DNA from: Euwallacea fornicatus
Taxonomy: Eukaryota > Arthropoda > Insecta > Coleoptera > Curculionidae
Assembly: GCF_040115645.1 (NCBI RefSeq)
Contig: NC_089561.1
Location: 2,852,001 to 2,916,000 of the forward strand
Length of the DNA: 64,000 bases
Direction: 5' to 3'
Part shown: positions 36,448-47,499 of the stretch, one piece after another
Position numbering within the stretch: the stretch's first letter is position 1
Layout of the letters: each line of letters begins with the position of its first letter
Notes under the pieces: generated by a model
Told to the model about the DNA's origin: nothing
Seen by the model: the letters and a program-made list of their open reading frames with translations, nothing else
Database searches by the model: none
Made by a program: the position numbers and the translations under genes

Positions 36448-36584
36448 AGGGAGTTGGAGGTTCAATGCGAAGGGGCACCTGGGACAAAACTTACGGTATT
36501 GCATCAGACGGAACTGGAAGAAACATCTTTAGAGTTAGAGAAATTTAATCCTGAAGTCAGTAGAGTAAAAAATCCTGAAAACAG
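36448..36584 (+). other. Exon-like island
   Basis: An acceptor (GACTGCCTCAG) and a donor (AACAG/GTAGGT) bound a 137 bp open frame reading RELEVQCEGAPGTKLTVLHQ, then ELEETSLELEKFNPEV. It is charged and stop-free in this frame. No family is recognised, and it may be a chance structure. Confidence 0.25.
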
Positions 36585-38802
36585 GTAGGTTTTTGTTTAG
36601 TTTTTCCCATTTTTCACATTTTCATCGTTTATCGCTATATACACCTTTAAATGCAGATCAGTTGAGATTAATTCGTTACAAACAGGTTACTCTGTGTCAA
36701 TTCGGAGTAGTTCAGGTTAGTTCAGGTTATCTGTACATCATCTGAAGTAATTTGCACAGAGTTCCGAATAGGATTAGTGGGCGAAGAGAAGGAACGCTTT
36801 TAGTTGGTTAGCGATCCCGGAGGGAAGCTAACCTAACTCCCTGGGAACCGAAGAACGCTTTTTACCATGCCCATAAGTCTGTGCGCAAACTCTCTAATCC
36901 TCAATTAAAAAAAGTTATCTATACCTCTTTAATCTATACAAATAAAAAGGTTGTATTGAATATTATGTAAGTTTCTTGCGAGTTTCTTAGAGAGTTCAAG
37001 ATCGAAAAGTGGTGAGAATAAAGAACAAATTACTATGAATCTTCCATTTAACCAAAGTGACGTTTCGACTTTAAAAACGTTCATCAAGTTGCTAATTGTG
37101 ACGATCACCGATTCCTTATTGTATGATCAGCTCCGTTGTTTCCTCCTGTGACATTAAGTAGGAGAGGGTTGGGCAAAGGTGGAAATCAATCTGTTGTAAT
37201 AATTCAATCCCGCTAAAATAAAATAGGGGGCTGAACCCGATTATATTTATTTCCCACTAAACCATCTGTTTAATAGTAAAAATAATTGAAAATGAGTAAA
37301 ATGTGATTATGGGGCAAAGATAGCAGTTAAATTTTGTTTGGTTTAAGCATAATTGTGCGCAATTGTCGGCGAAAAATGCTACCAATCGATAAAAAAACCT
37401 TTATCTAAAGCTATTGAGTTAGTAAAACGAGGTGATTGAATGATCGATTGTAAAAAAAAAGAGCAAGAAGAAATTGAAACCAATTCCCATTAAAGCCCTT
37501 TTTTTCTAAAGAAAAAACTTTAAATAAACACATTTCGATAATTCAAAATCACAAAAAATCCGTTTTCCTTAAACCTTTCTTGCATTTTCATCATTAAAAA
37601 GCATTAAAACGCGTAAAAAATAAGTTTTTTACTTTGCCGGTCGTAGCTCAGCAGTGTTACTAGCTGTAACGAAATGGTTTAGGAGGGAGTTGCAGCCAAA
37701 TGGACAAACCATCTAACAGCCCTTTTAGTTCTTTGACGACTCTTCAAATTTGCTCATTGAAGTCGAAAATATCTTGCTATGCTATTTTAGCTCCACCCTC
37801 CCCTACTTATTGGTGTCATATATGTTCTTAAGTGTGATATAACTGTATCTAAAGAAACTTTGCTGATATTTAAAACTTGATCAGCACGCAGAAAATGACC
37901 TGGAAGCGTAATTGTGAACGGATGGAAACATCGTGGTAGTTTGTCCTTCAGGGCCATTAGTTTTGGCCTCAAAATAATAATTGTTACACCCTCAGTATGC
38001 AGGGTGCCCTTTTCGCAGGCTTCGCCACTGCACAACTGAGGGAGAGCCTTTGCAGGCTCGTTCATACGTTGACCTAAACGTGAAGTCCCTCTGACGACAA
38101 CGAAGTTACGTTTCCGTGTGACATCCAAGCGACGTCAGGTTTCCTTTGAAAGCACGTCTACTTCGGGAGTCGTCGACAATTAAGGTCTTTTTATCCGAAA
38201 TGAGTTATTATCGTTGTGAACTCTATTGCTACGTGAATCGATGAGTTATTTACCTTTCGGAACAACTAAAAATAAGGCACCTGATGACGACAGCAGGTGC
38301 AGTAATGAAAACGCACCCCTTAGTTAACGCGTCCTCGTTATCTAAGTCAAACATTAATTTGTTATCTGACTGCGAACCACGAGTAGAGCCCCAAATATCG
38401 ATTGCTGTTGAAGCTTAATCAGGGACGTTTGATTTTTTCGTAAATGTACTACTCATGATTGGAAAACTTGCACGTAGACGCGTAGCCATGAATCATGGGT
38501 TGCAATAAAGGCTCCTTAATCTTTTTAATACATTTTATCTAAAATTTTAAAATTGAACCAAATAACCATCGCCAGTGTTTGCTTAAGTTTTACACTTCTA
38601 AGCTACACACTAATTAAATACTCAGAATTTGTTTTTAAAACCTACAAAAGATAAGATAAACGCGACATGTTTCTTACGGATGAGAGTTTATTTTGCTCTT
38701 AAAAATTTTGAAATAATATTATCTATCTGCAGGTAACTTACGTGTAGAAATTTTATGACGATCAGTCATGTGAGTGATATGGACAAGACATTTTACTTTC
38801 AG

Positions 38803-38882
38803 GGACACCCGCTAAGCCTCGGTGGTACGGCCCGGTTTCTCCGTGGGGTTCGAGTACACCCGTACGACGTAGTGATCCTCAG
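38803..38882 (+). other. Exon-like island
   Basis: A strong acceptor (TTTTACTTTCAG) is followed by a GC-rich 80 bp stretch and a donor (CTCAG/GTGGAAG or AAG/GTATAG slightly later). Two frames are open (GHPLSLGGTARFL... and TPAKPRWYGPVSPWG...). The composition contrasts sharply with its AT-rich flanks. Gene unknown. Confidence 0.25.
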
Positions 38883-40389
38883 GTGGAAGGTATAGGTCTT
38901 AGCATGAATACAATTGCCAGATCTAACTCTTCCATGCGAGGAACGCTATAGAGGAAGCCCGGAAGAATGGTGAGTGCGTCCGAGTCTCTGGATGATGGAT
39001 GAGTTCTATTGATTAAGTGGAGCAGTGGTCTCTTCACTTTGTTTAGATAAGTGAGATTCAACTCCTCCAACTTAGTTTTTGAACTTGAAACGACGAAGTG
39101 AGACTCGGGCGCGTTGCGCTGCCGAGAATCGAGTGAAACTCTCCTCGTAGAAGAAATATAATTTATTTAGTAAAATTAAGTTAAAAATCTAAATCTATCA
39201 CAATATTGCATATCACTAGCACAATATTTCTTTCAGATCACGCCGCATCGGTATTGCTAAGACTATTACGAACTAGAGTGAATTATCCTATTCTGGTGTT
39301 CGGCTAACTAATTCCAGTTATATAAAACCTAGTGAGATCTCTTACTTTACCGCGCGGGGGGAATAGCCTTAAGGAGCCCTTAAGAATTTCGCCTTACTAT
39401 TACAACACATAAATACGCTAATTTAATAAATATATACCCGATTGTCGATGCAAAATCACAAATGTTAATTGTTAGTATTCAATCCAATGATCCGGATCAT
39501 ACGTGCGCGGATTGGAGCCATATACGTATGCAAAACTTCTGAAATTGCAAAACTCTCGTATATGTTAGTTAGATAACAACATGATCTATCACAATTTTCT
39601 TACATCATTCTTAGACAATTTTTCACTGGGTCGAGTATTAGATTATCGTAACCCCAGAACCTTTAGAGTTTTGGAGTCGCTAGTAGATAGATACTAAATA
39701 TAGCAGAAATAATAATGATATCACACATTAACGGAACATCTTCGGAATTGAGATAAAATAGATCAATTTGTTTCAAATTGCCTCCGAAATTAAGTAATCT
39801 GCTAAAGTGCATTAATCATGACCTCAGAAAGTTCATGTTCAATGGTTCTTTGAGGTATTTTTCGCGTTTTCCAACGATAATCGAATCTTTCGCCAGCAAT
39901 TTTAGAAGACGAACAAAAAACCTAAGCAGAAACACTTCTTTACCTAAAACGAACAAATTTCTTAAATTTTCCATTTCTGTCCCTTATTGACTACAATAAA
40001 TCGAAACAATCATATTAACAAATAAACATCCCAACAAAATAAGCAACAACGTTCAAATAACTATACACGTATTCAATATTCATTAATTTCACAGCATCCT
40101 TCCTATTCTTGAGTTCACGTGTTCTGGTCACTAGTGACCGTCACTTACATCGCTAAGTCCCCAAGAAATGGGGCAGACTTAAGATTAACACTGGTGTCGA
40201 TAAATGTCTCTAGGTTTTGATTTTTGGATACCAAAAATCGATAATCATTATTATTAGTAGCAAATGCTTAACACATCATTTTTCTAATGAAGTTTTGGGG
40301 GGATGGATATGAGCTAGACGACGGACAAGAGAAATTAGCCAAGAGAAAACTCCTTACGGAACTAGCAACAAAACAGTGTTTTCTTGAAA

Positions 40390-41930
40390 AACAAAAAGTT
40401 TCTCCGGATTTAAAATTATTATTGACTTGAGAGTCAACCTCTACGCCACTGGAATTTGTATCAACGAAAAGAGGGTCTCCAGAAGGCCTTAACGTCCAGA
40501 AGCAGCTCTTCGCTGAACGCTCCAGTAGAAACGATTTTTCCCTAAGCCTCCAATTTTTCCAAAATCAAATTTCCCGCATTTAGAATTATAATGAATTTAG
40601 GATGACGGTATCTACGCCGCTGGAATCTATATCACAAAAAGGGGACGTTTCTTTTAGAATAGCCTTAATTCCTAAATGAAGCGGAGGATTCCAGCGACGG
40701 CCCCCAATTTTCTTTTGCAAATCTCTCTAAATTTAAAAAATATTCTGAATTTAAGATATTTTAAATTTGCTCTGGAAACATCTGCCTCAGTGGAGTTTAC
40801 ACAATCAGAATGAGTTTTTGTAGAAAGAGCTTTAAGTAAAAAAAATTTCTAACTGAAAATTCCATTGGCAGCTCCAAATTTTTTCAGTGCCTGCAACCTG
40901 AACATTCTAATTATGGAAACTCCCAAGTGCATCATCTAAACTTCAGAATACAAAATGTGGTAAGTTTGGAATGAAAATGCAATTGGCATGACAAAAAGGA
41001 GAATTCTTAGAATTTTTTTTTAATGTTTCCGTTGTGAGTTTCAGCGGCGGTACCAATTTTTTTCTATACTTTTCTTTAATAAAAATTTCAATGCTCCAAA
41101 TTTTTTAAATTTAAAACATTATAAATTTGTAATGGCTACACCAGTACAAGTGCAATTTTTGCTACCAAAAGTGGTATTTTAGCAGGAGCTTGTCTGATAG
41201 AAATATGTCCCATTCCTGACTTCGAATGGGGGCCCCTAACTGCTTTTACTCGTCCTTCGAGATAAAAAAAAATCTATTTAACGGACGCTATGGTTAAATT
41301 TGATGATTTATAACAATCTACTCGCAATACGGAAGTTGCAAAACATGTCGTATTCGTCATCTAAAAAAACATAATTTTACAAATTCTTAAATAATTCATC
41401 TAGATAGTTTCAGAATATTTCCAATTCCAATGTGCAGAGTTTAAGAAAATTATAGATGCGAAATGAAAGCACCTGCCCTACTGGAATTTATATCTCTAAA
41501 AAAAGGTTTTAATTTGCTAGAAATATTTATGATTTCCAGTGGCGGCTCCAAGGTATTTTACAACCTATAGAACAAGTTTATAAAATTCTCTAAATTTATA
41601 GAAAATTATAAATTTGGAATAAATGCTCCTGCGCCACTAAAATTTATGTCACGTGTCTTGAGAAAAGCCTTAGTCACTAAAAGCATGCTCCAGGTGGGGG
41701 TTCCAGTGCTGGATCCAATTTAATTTTCCTAATGCTCTCGATTTAAAACGTTCTCAATTTCACTAATTAAAAGAAGGAAATTTGTATCTAAAGCATCACT
41801 GGAACCAAAAAACTCATCTTTCCCTAACATTACACCCCAGTAGGAGGTTCCAGTGGCGGTGTCAATTTACTTTTCCAATGCTTTCAACCGACAAATGGAG
41901 ATTTCCCAAGTTTCGTTCAACACAAAAAAA
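40390..41930. repeat. Degenerate tandem repeat array, ~170 bp unit
   Basis: The motif GCCACTGGAATTT recurs at about 40446, 40617, 40785, 41478, 41633 and 41800. A partner TTCCAGTGGCGGCTCCAA recurs at about 40690, 40862, 41040, 41537, 41700 and 41847. Spacings run from 147 to 178 bp. Between them are AT-rich variants of CCAATTTTTTTCCAATGC and TTTAAAATTATAAATTT. The two motifs are roughly complementary in sequence, so each unit is itself partly palindromic. Copies are strongly diverged, suggesting an old satellite-like array. Confidence 0.65.
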
Positions 41931-42455
41931 CATTCATACTCAGTCGATTATTAAATCCATCTAGTTGTCCGATATGCATAGTAACTATTAGATAGTTCAA
42001 ATAGCTCAATACAATTTAAATTAGGTAAGACATTTCGCTGATAAATTTGTGCAAAACAAACAGAGCCAAAAATAGAAAAAATACGATTTTGTGCTATCGC
42101 ATTCTGTAAGCAATGTAAGCATTGCACTAATTCGCTAGTTGATTGGAAAATCCAGGAACTAAAGGTGATGGAAAACACTGTACGTTTTGGGGCTAAAAAG
42201 AAGTAAGTTATCGTTAATGAACCCACTCAAACGACCAATTAACTCTAACTTTGAGTTGGTGCTGAGGGTCTAAATTTACAAGATTTTACGAAGTAATTGA
42301 CATTTTCTGATGATTCGCACTAGTCATCATCCCTCATACACTGGTGAGACCCAAAAGCCTCAATAGTCATTACCTAACGTTGACTCTCTGCAACTGATTC
42401 AGTGCTAATTTTATCCTTCAACGAGATAATATCATCATCTGTAGAGAAATCGCCA

Positions 42456-43221
42456 TCATTTGGATGTTGAAACTGTTGAGGTCGTCGATGAGGCTGTGGA
42501 GGGTTCACCACAGTAGGTCCTCAGCACTTCAAAGGTGCAAGCCCGTTCACAACATTCATTATACACCCCCCTCCTCCTTCTGAGTTTGCCATCTAACGGG
42601 GTGGTTTGGGGGAGGGATTGGAGTAGATGGTTTGTTACGGCGTATTTTTTGTGAGTTGATGTGGTCCTGGAGCGCCGAGAAATGGTCACTGCAAAGGAAG
42701 GTAGTGGTTACGTGGTATCTGTTCGATTTCCTTCGTGAATCTTCTAAAATATAGATTACAATTCTTCTAGTAACGAAGACCAAACATTCCGACCCAACAA
42801 TGTGGTCAAAATATTTCTAATTTTGCATGAAGTAAACAATTTATTAATTGGGGTTTGGAGAATCGAAAACATAACCTATGTACTTTGGAGTATATTATTT
42901 TACTCCAAAATTTAAAAAGTGCCCTTATCATATTTACACATTCGCTTGAAATCACTTAGGGAACGAGTGCTGCACTGGATTCTTGGAAAAGTCGTAATTC
43001 GTTTCAATGGTTGCTCCATTACCTGGTCGCACTGTATGGTAGTTCCCTTGGCACACAGTCGTCAACGTATCCATTAAATGCCGTCCGCAGTAAACTTTTC
43101 GAATTTCCGACGAGGGATCGGTGGTCGTTTTCATTCCCCCGTCTGTAGGCGCCCCCCCGCAGGCCCAAATCGCGTACACCAGCATACCAACGGCTACCCA
43201 GGTGGGGGTTTGAAGATTCAT
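42456..43221 (-). CDS. ilp: Insulin-like peptide precursor
   Basis: Secreted insulin-like hormone precursor acting on the insulin receptor pathway. Coding exons 43221-43023 and 42688-42456 join in phase 1 to give 143 aa. Residues 1-~24 form a signal peptide (MNLQTPTWVAVGMLVYAIWA...). The B chain holds YCGRHLMDTLTTVC (Cys 45 and 57, spacing 11). The linker or C peptide ends in the cleavage site RRRR (103-106). The A chain GVYNECCERACTFEVLRTYC has the Cys pattern CC-x3-C-x8-C. A Ser/Thr-rich tail of 17 residues follows, recalling IGF-like forms. The phase-1 intron in the C-peptide region is typical of the insulin family. The ATG follows an acceptor directly, and a donor at 43298/43297 (ATCT/GTAAGC) suggests a 5' UTR exon. 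If the intron were retained, the frame would stay open 22 more codons and then stop. Confidence 0.92.
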
Positions 43222-43589
43222 CTGAAATAATGTGAAAAACTACATTAAATTTCCTTTGATGGGGTTAAAAAAATTCAGCGTAATAATGCAAGCTTACAGA
43301 TATAGCGCGACTTTGGTGCAACGATGACCTCTACAACATTGTCAGTGGTTGGATACTATAAATGTCTTTTGATTGCAGATACAATGAAAAGTAAATACTG
43401 ATTAATATAAAAATAAAAGTATAAATGAGTCTCAAATTGCACTAGTTTAACGAATGATGCGAATGTATTAACAATCGGAAAAATTACGGCAGGTAGGGGC
43501 TGCTTACTCAGTTAAGGGGGGAGGGGGGTGGCTTTGCGTTGAGTGCACGGTACTAGATACCTCTATTTTAAGTATTATATTATGCTTTA

Positions 43590-43870
43590 TACTTTGTATA
43601 AATCCAGCACTCGGATGGTCCATATGAAGCATATACAGGGTGTTCCTTAATGGCGCTATACGTTAAGATCTGTATAAACCCAGCGTTTAGACGCCCCATA
43701 TGAAGCATATCGATGGGGCAGTTTATTCGCGCCGGCGAAAGGTCTATGCGCTGTATAAACAGTACCAGGTACCTGTATATTAAGCCTTATATCATGTTTT
43801 ATGCATATAAACCCGGCACTCGGATCCTCCATATGAAGCACATACAAGGTGTTCCTTAATGTCCTCCTAA
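43590..43870. repeat. Three tandem copies of a ~55 bp motif
   Basis: TGTATAAATCCAGCACTCGG...CCATATGAAGCATATACAGG at 43595, TGTATAAACCCAGCGTTTAG...CCATATGAAGCATAT at 43671, and CATATAAACCCGGCACTCGG...CCATATGAAGCACATACAAG at 43800. The first and third run on into GGTGTTCCTTAATG, the end of the CAGGGTG elements. Confidence 0.7.
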
Positions 43871-44310
43871 TATTTCTGGGAGTGATTCCTCAGGTCATTT
43901 CATGGAGAAAAGTCCATATGAACATATGCTCGCAATGGCTCAGATATTTAGCTACAGGGTGTTGAAATTTTTTCAATAGTTATTTTCTAATTTTTCAGAA
44001 AATACTTTAGAAATTATTTCCAATTTTTGTGTGTGTTAATCGAATATAAACTTCCGTATTTTAACAAGGAGAGGAATTCCATTGCAGTAATTTACAGTTG
44101 AATTAGGGGCGTCCCTGCGTATGTGTCTTCCAATATTATTTACGAACAAAGTGGTACGCCACTGACACTTTTTCGCGGGAATATTTCTCCTCATTACGGT
44201 GGTCAATTCCAAGCGAAAAAGGTTTCTTAGGGTTTTCTCGTTAGATGAGTCGTTGTTGATTAAAACAACAAAAATCGTCTTAATTAATTTGATTATTTAA
44301 AGAGTTTATT
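43845..44310. mobile_element. Partial copy of the 59-kb foldback element
   Basis: GGTGTTCCTTAATGTC, CATATGAACATAT, AATTGGGGCGTCCCTGC-like and GGTACGCCACTGAC follow in the same order and spacing as at 59065-59520. Only one arm is present. Confidence 0.6.
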
Positions 44311-46046
44311 ACGAGAGAACCTTTCCATTCTTTAGAGGGGTACGTTGGGTTCGAAAAGGCACATTTATCACCGAAAACTATCCTATTTTATAGAAAATTA
44401 AATGGGGATTTTAAAAATATAGTCAAATCTCCGTTTTGAGTGGTGGGAAGTGAAGCAACAGCCGATTTAGGTAAAAAAAGTCAGATTTTCGGCGATATTT
44501 ACTAAAATTCCTATATCTCGAAGAAGCGTCATGCTAGGGCCCTCTTTCTGAAGGCACTTAACTATGTTTTAGATGGTCAGTCCTCCCTCGGCCTAGGGTC
44601 CCTTCTTCCTGAAACACCCAGTAGAATGTAGGAAAGAAAATTAAGAGCGAAACAAAGGAACATCAGACGGGCACAAGGGTGCAAGAACTAGCTGGACGAA
44701 CTATGGACACCTCTCGATTCCATTGACATATCCCACCGGGACAGTTCCGGATCGAAACAAGATATAATTACAGAAATGCTGCGGATTGCAATGGGTGGGA
44801 GCTTTAGGGAAACCTACACCGTCCGGTCGACAGAACATCGGATCGGACGTCCTTCGAAGATTTTTCTCGTGAAAAAAGTCTTGGCAGAATTTAAACAGTT
44901 CAAGATCCGTTCCAAGTTGCATCGTTTATTCTCATTTTCAAATTTTCTGAAAAAAATCTCTTCTTGCATTTTACTCCTCGTCATTTTTCGTGTTCGCCTC
45001 GTCCTTCCTCGTCGCTCTTCTCTCACTTCTATGGAATTCATTTGCACTAGATAGGAAGGTAAGCCCTATTGAACGGAGAGCAATAAAATTGCAAAACTAC
45101 TGAAAAATTTGTTCGTGATTGCATCAAAGATTGGTGCTAATAACTCATGTCGGCTCTAAGTCTGCTTAAGCTGTGCAATAAATTTTTGATGATGTCACTT
45201 GAAAAGATTATCTATCGCTTAAAGTCTTTTAAAACAAATTTAGTACGTTCGTATCTTATATTTAGGGTTTCGGTTCGTTTGGTTGAAAAAATACTATACG
45301 AACTAAATTTAAATTTTTACTTGATAAGGTCGTGGTAGACTTTAACACTCCTTTATCAGCCGCTCGCAGAAGCTTTTTTAACGCTCTGAGGTACCTCCCG
45401 GTTGGTTACTTGAAATTTCGATCGGTTTAAGGATTCGCTTACGTAACCAATTAAATAATGAGATATCGCAACGTCTCCACAAATTTCCATATTTTAGTAA
45501 AGCGGAGCTTATCAATGATTACGAAATACGCGGTTAAGAGTTAATTATTTTTCGGTATCCAGCAGGCATCTGCATTATCATTTTTTCGCTTTGGAGTGGC
45601 ACAAGCCGAGGGTCAAAGGCGTATAGGAGATCAAAATAATAGCTAGAAGATTAGTTTGCTTCAAGGTCCTGTGAATGACCTAAAAAACAACTTTTTATTT
45701 CCGGATATATCCGGACCCATCACGAGAAAGTGCATAATAGTTTTGCTATTTTGTATCAAAACGCACTCTTGTTGTTCTCTTTTTGTCCAAAACAGACACA
45801 ATCTCCAAGTGACGCAACTTGAGTGATAACCGCCTACGTTTTCTATAGAGAAACTCACGTTATTTTCGCCTCACGTGGAATTTAGTTGCTTTGATGACCT
45901 TATTGAGTCATTTTTACCGCAGTGAAGTGGTTATCGTGCCGGAGTAAATAGGGCGAAGAAGGAGTAATGCACAACAAAAGCAAGGAAAACAACAACAAAA
46001 AATAATTTGAAAAACTGGTATTTAACTTAATACTAAAATTTTCTTC

Positions 46047-46235
46047 TTAAAGGAGCGTTTTATTATCAATCAATGCGACCATTTCATCTTCTCGTTTAAA
46101 TTTTTTTCCCGCGGGAATTCCTTCGCCATTGTCCATCTCCTCTCGGATTGGCTTCACATTTCCATCCATCTTTCGAGGCTTTTTGAAAGCTCCACGGTTG
46201 ATGTTGTGTTTGCGGACGTACACTAATGGACAAAA
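46047..46235 (-). CDS. Unassigned terminal exon, membrane-proximal tail
   Basis: From an acceptor (TTTCTTTAG) the minus strand reads 62 codons to TAA: FCPLVYVRKHNINRGAFKK, then RKMDGNVKPIREEMDNGEG, and ending REDEMVALIDNKTLL. It looks like the end of a membrane helix followed by a basic then acidic cytoplasmic tail. The PLVY and GAFKK pattern resembles the TM7/helix-8 region of class A GPCRs, but this is only a suggestion. The preceding exon should lie beyond the foldback element at 46296-47188; I could not find it. Composition and splice site make a chance frame unlikely. Confidence 0.45.
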   Translation of the reverse strand, partial: FCPLVYVRKHNINRGAFKKPRKMDGNVKPIREEMDNGEGIPAGKKFKREDEMVALIDNKTLL

Positions 46236-46295
46236 CTAAAGAAATTTCTGAAATTTTCAGAAACAGATTTACTTCGTCTGAGAAATGTTGTCATA

Positions 46296-47188
46296 CAGGG
46301 AGTTCCATAAACACACCGACAGACTTTCAGAGGATGTAGAATTCATAAAACAAATATTTAAATCGGATAAGGTTAGGTCCGAAATCGCTTCGTTTTCAAG
46401 ATACACAGCGCTTAATTTCGTTTTTTTTTTACATTTTTTAAATGCATATTTCATACACGGTTTGGGATAAGAACGTGAAATTAGGGACACGCTATGACGG
46501 GATAAGTGTGCATGTTCTGGAATAGGCAGGATATTGCCACCTACACCACTTCAGACCTAGCCAGAAGTGATCTTAGATAACCTCATACAAAATGGTCGCA
46601 AGGAGCTAAATCAGGGAATCGTGCTGGCCAGTGCGCCTTACCTCTCAAGGAGATGAGGCAAGATGGGGAAAAACAGTAGAGTTGGTTTTTAAGATAAGAA
46701 ATATTTTCTCAATGTTGTCCCTACCGAAAAACCCGTGTACGTGTCCAAGTATGATTTTTTTTTATTCTTTAGAAAAAAAAGAATTTAATTTTCTTTTAAT
46801 GAAAGTAGAGGATATGAAGATAAACATTTTTTGTCGAATGAAACATACCCGCATTTAACGATTTTAACAACAAAATGTAAAAGAGTCATATGATAACAAT
46901 ATTTACTATAATCTAGTATTTTACGTAAATGCAGATAAATCAATGTAAAACTGATGAAAAACAAATTATATTTCACAACAAATTTTCCAAATTTCGATCA
47001 TTCTTCTCGATACATACCCATCCTGGGCAGTTTTTGAAATATTTAAAAAACGTTAAAAAATTATATATTAAACACTTTTTTTCTGGGAAACGAAGCATTT
47101 TCGGCCCTAACTTTATTCGATTTAAATATTTGTTTTTATGAGCTCTACTTCCCTTGAGAGCTTGTCGGTATTTTCATGAAACACCCTG
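46296..47188. mobile_element. Foldback element, ~160 bp arms, TA-flanked
   Basis: The left end TACAGGGAGTTCCATAAACA and the right end (reverse strand) TACAGGGTGTTTCATGAAAA match. The match continues through ACCGACAGACTTTCAGAGG versus ACCGACAAGCTCTCAAGGG and ACAAATATTTAAATCGGATA versus ACAAATATTTAAATCGAATA. TA dinucleotides flank both sides (46294-46295 and 47189-47190). No transposase frame. Confidence 0.75.
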
Positions 47189-47499
47189 TATATCATGTCT
47201 TATTTACAAAGAGGAATTCGTTCAATGTTCACAGTACAATTTTAATCGTTCTTATCTATTTTTTTTTGCTGATTTGCGATTTGTACTGCGACAAAACTAA
47301 AGACGTTTTGTTGCGATACAAGTCGATAGTTCGTATCGATTTTTATAAATTTAAGTCCATGTTTTGTATAGAATACATGTATGAATTTAGTGTTTTTTTT
47401 ACACAAATCCGGAGTATTCACAGTATTAAAGAAGTACAGGACATGAGAAAATTATTTGCTGAAGGAAGTATTACTAACAGACGTTATGGTTGACCGAAT

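Larger units (their letters stand above)
35706..42455. other. Gene-poor region left of the insulin-like gene
   Basis: Contains two plus-strand exon-like islands (36448-36584 and 38803-38882), a short triplicated motif at 35900-36015 (GATACCAGAG / GATTCCAAAG / GATAC-CAGGG), and the degenerate tandem array at 40.4-41.9 kb. A dispersed GC-rich repeat lies around 36780-36960, and a TTCAGGTTAGTTCAGGTTA motif near 36710. A minus-strand ATG frame at 37787-38128 (113 aa) shows no family match. I could not build a complete gene here. Confidence 0.4.
43222..46046. other. Region upstream of the insulin-like gene
   Basis: Holds the probable 5' UTR exon (from 43298 upward), a GGGGG-rich patch at 43515, a triplicated ~55 bp motif at 43590-43870, and a copy of the 59-kb foldback sequence at 43845-44310. 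The plus-strand frame at 44640-44960 (HRDSSGSKQDIITEM, IGRPSKIFLVKK) vaguely recalls a retroelement ORF, but I cannot support a family. Confidence 0.4.

Noticed and set aside
37636..37700. tRNA-like start (GTAGCTCAGCAGTG)
   Set aside because: It resembles an A box, but no GGTTCNANNCC B box or cloverleaf follows at the right distance.
37787..38128. 113-codon minus-strand ATG frame
   Set aside because: Longest chance candidate in the desert, but other frames here are also partly open, and neither composition nor splice sites support a gene.
39120..39380. Possible LTR with TATAAAAC
   Set aside because: No second copy, no TG...CA borders and no pol genes in reach.
42952..43022. Extension of the insulin-like exon 1 frame to a stop after SFPK
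   Set aside because: No acceptor fits that end in frame with the A chain. The donor at 43022 gives the family-typical phase-1 junction, so the extension is intron.
44776..45054. Plus-strand frame possibly from a LINE ORF1
   Set aside because: Only a vague resemblance (HRDSSGSKQ, IGRPSKIFLV). No reverse transcriptase or poly-A tail nearby.
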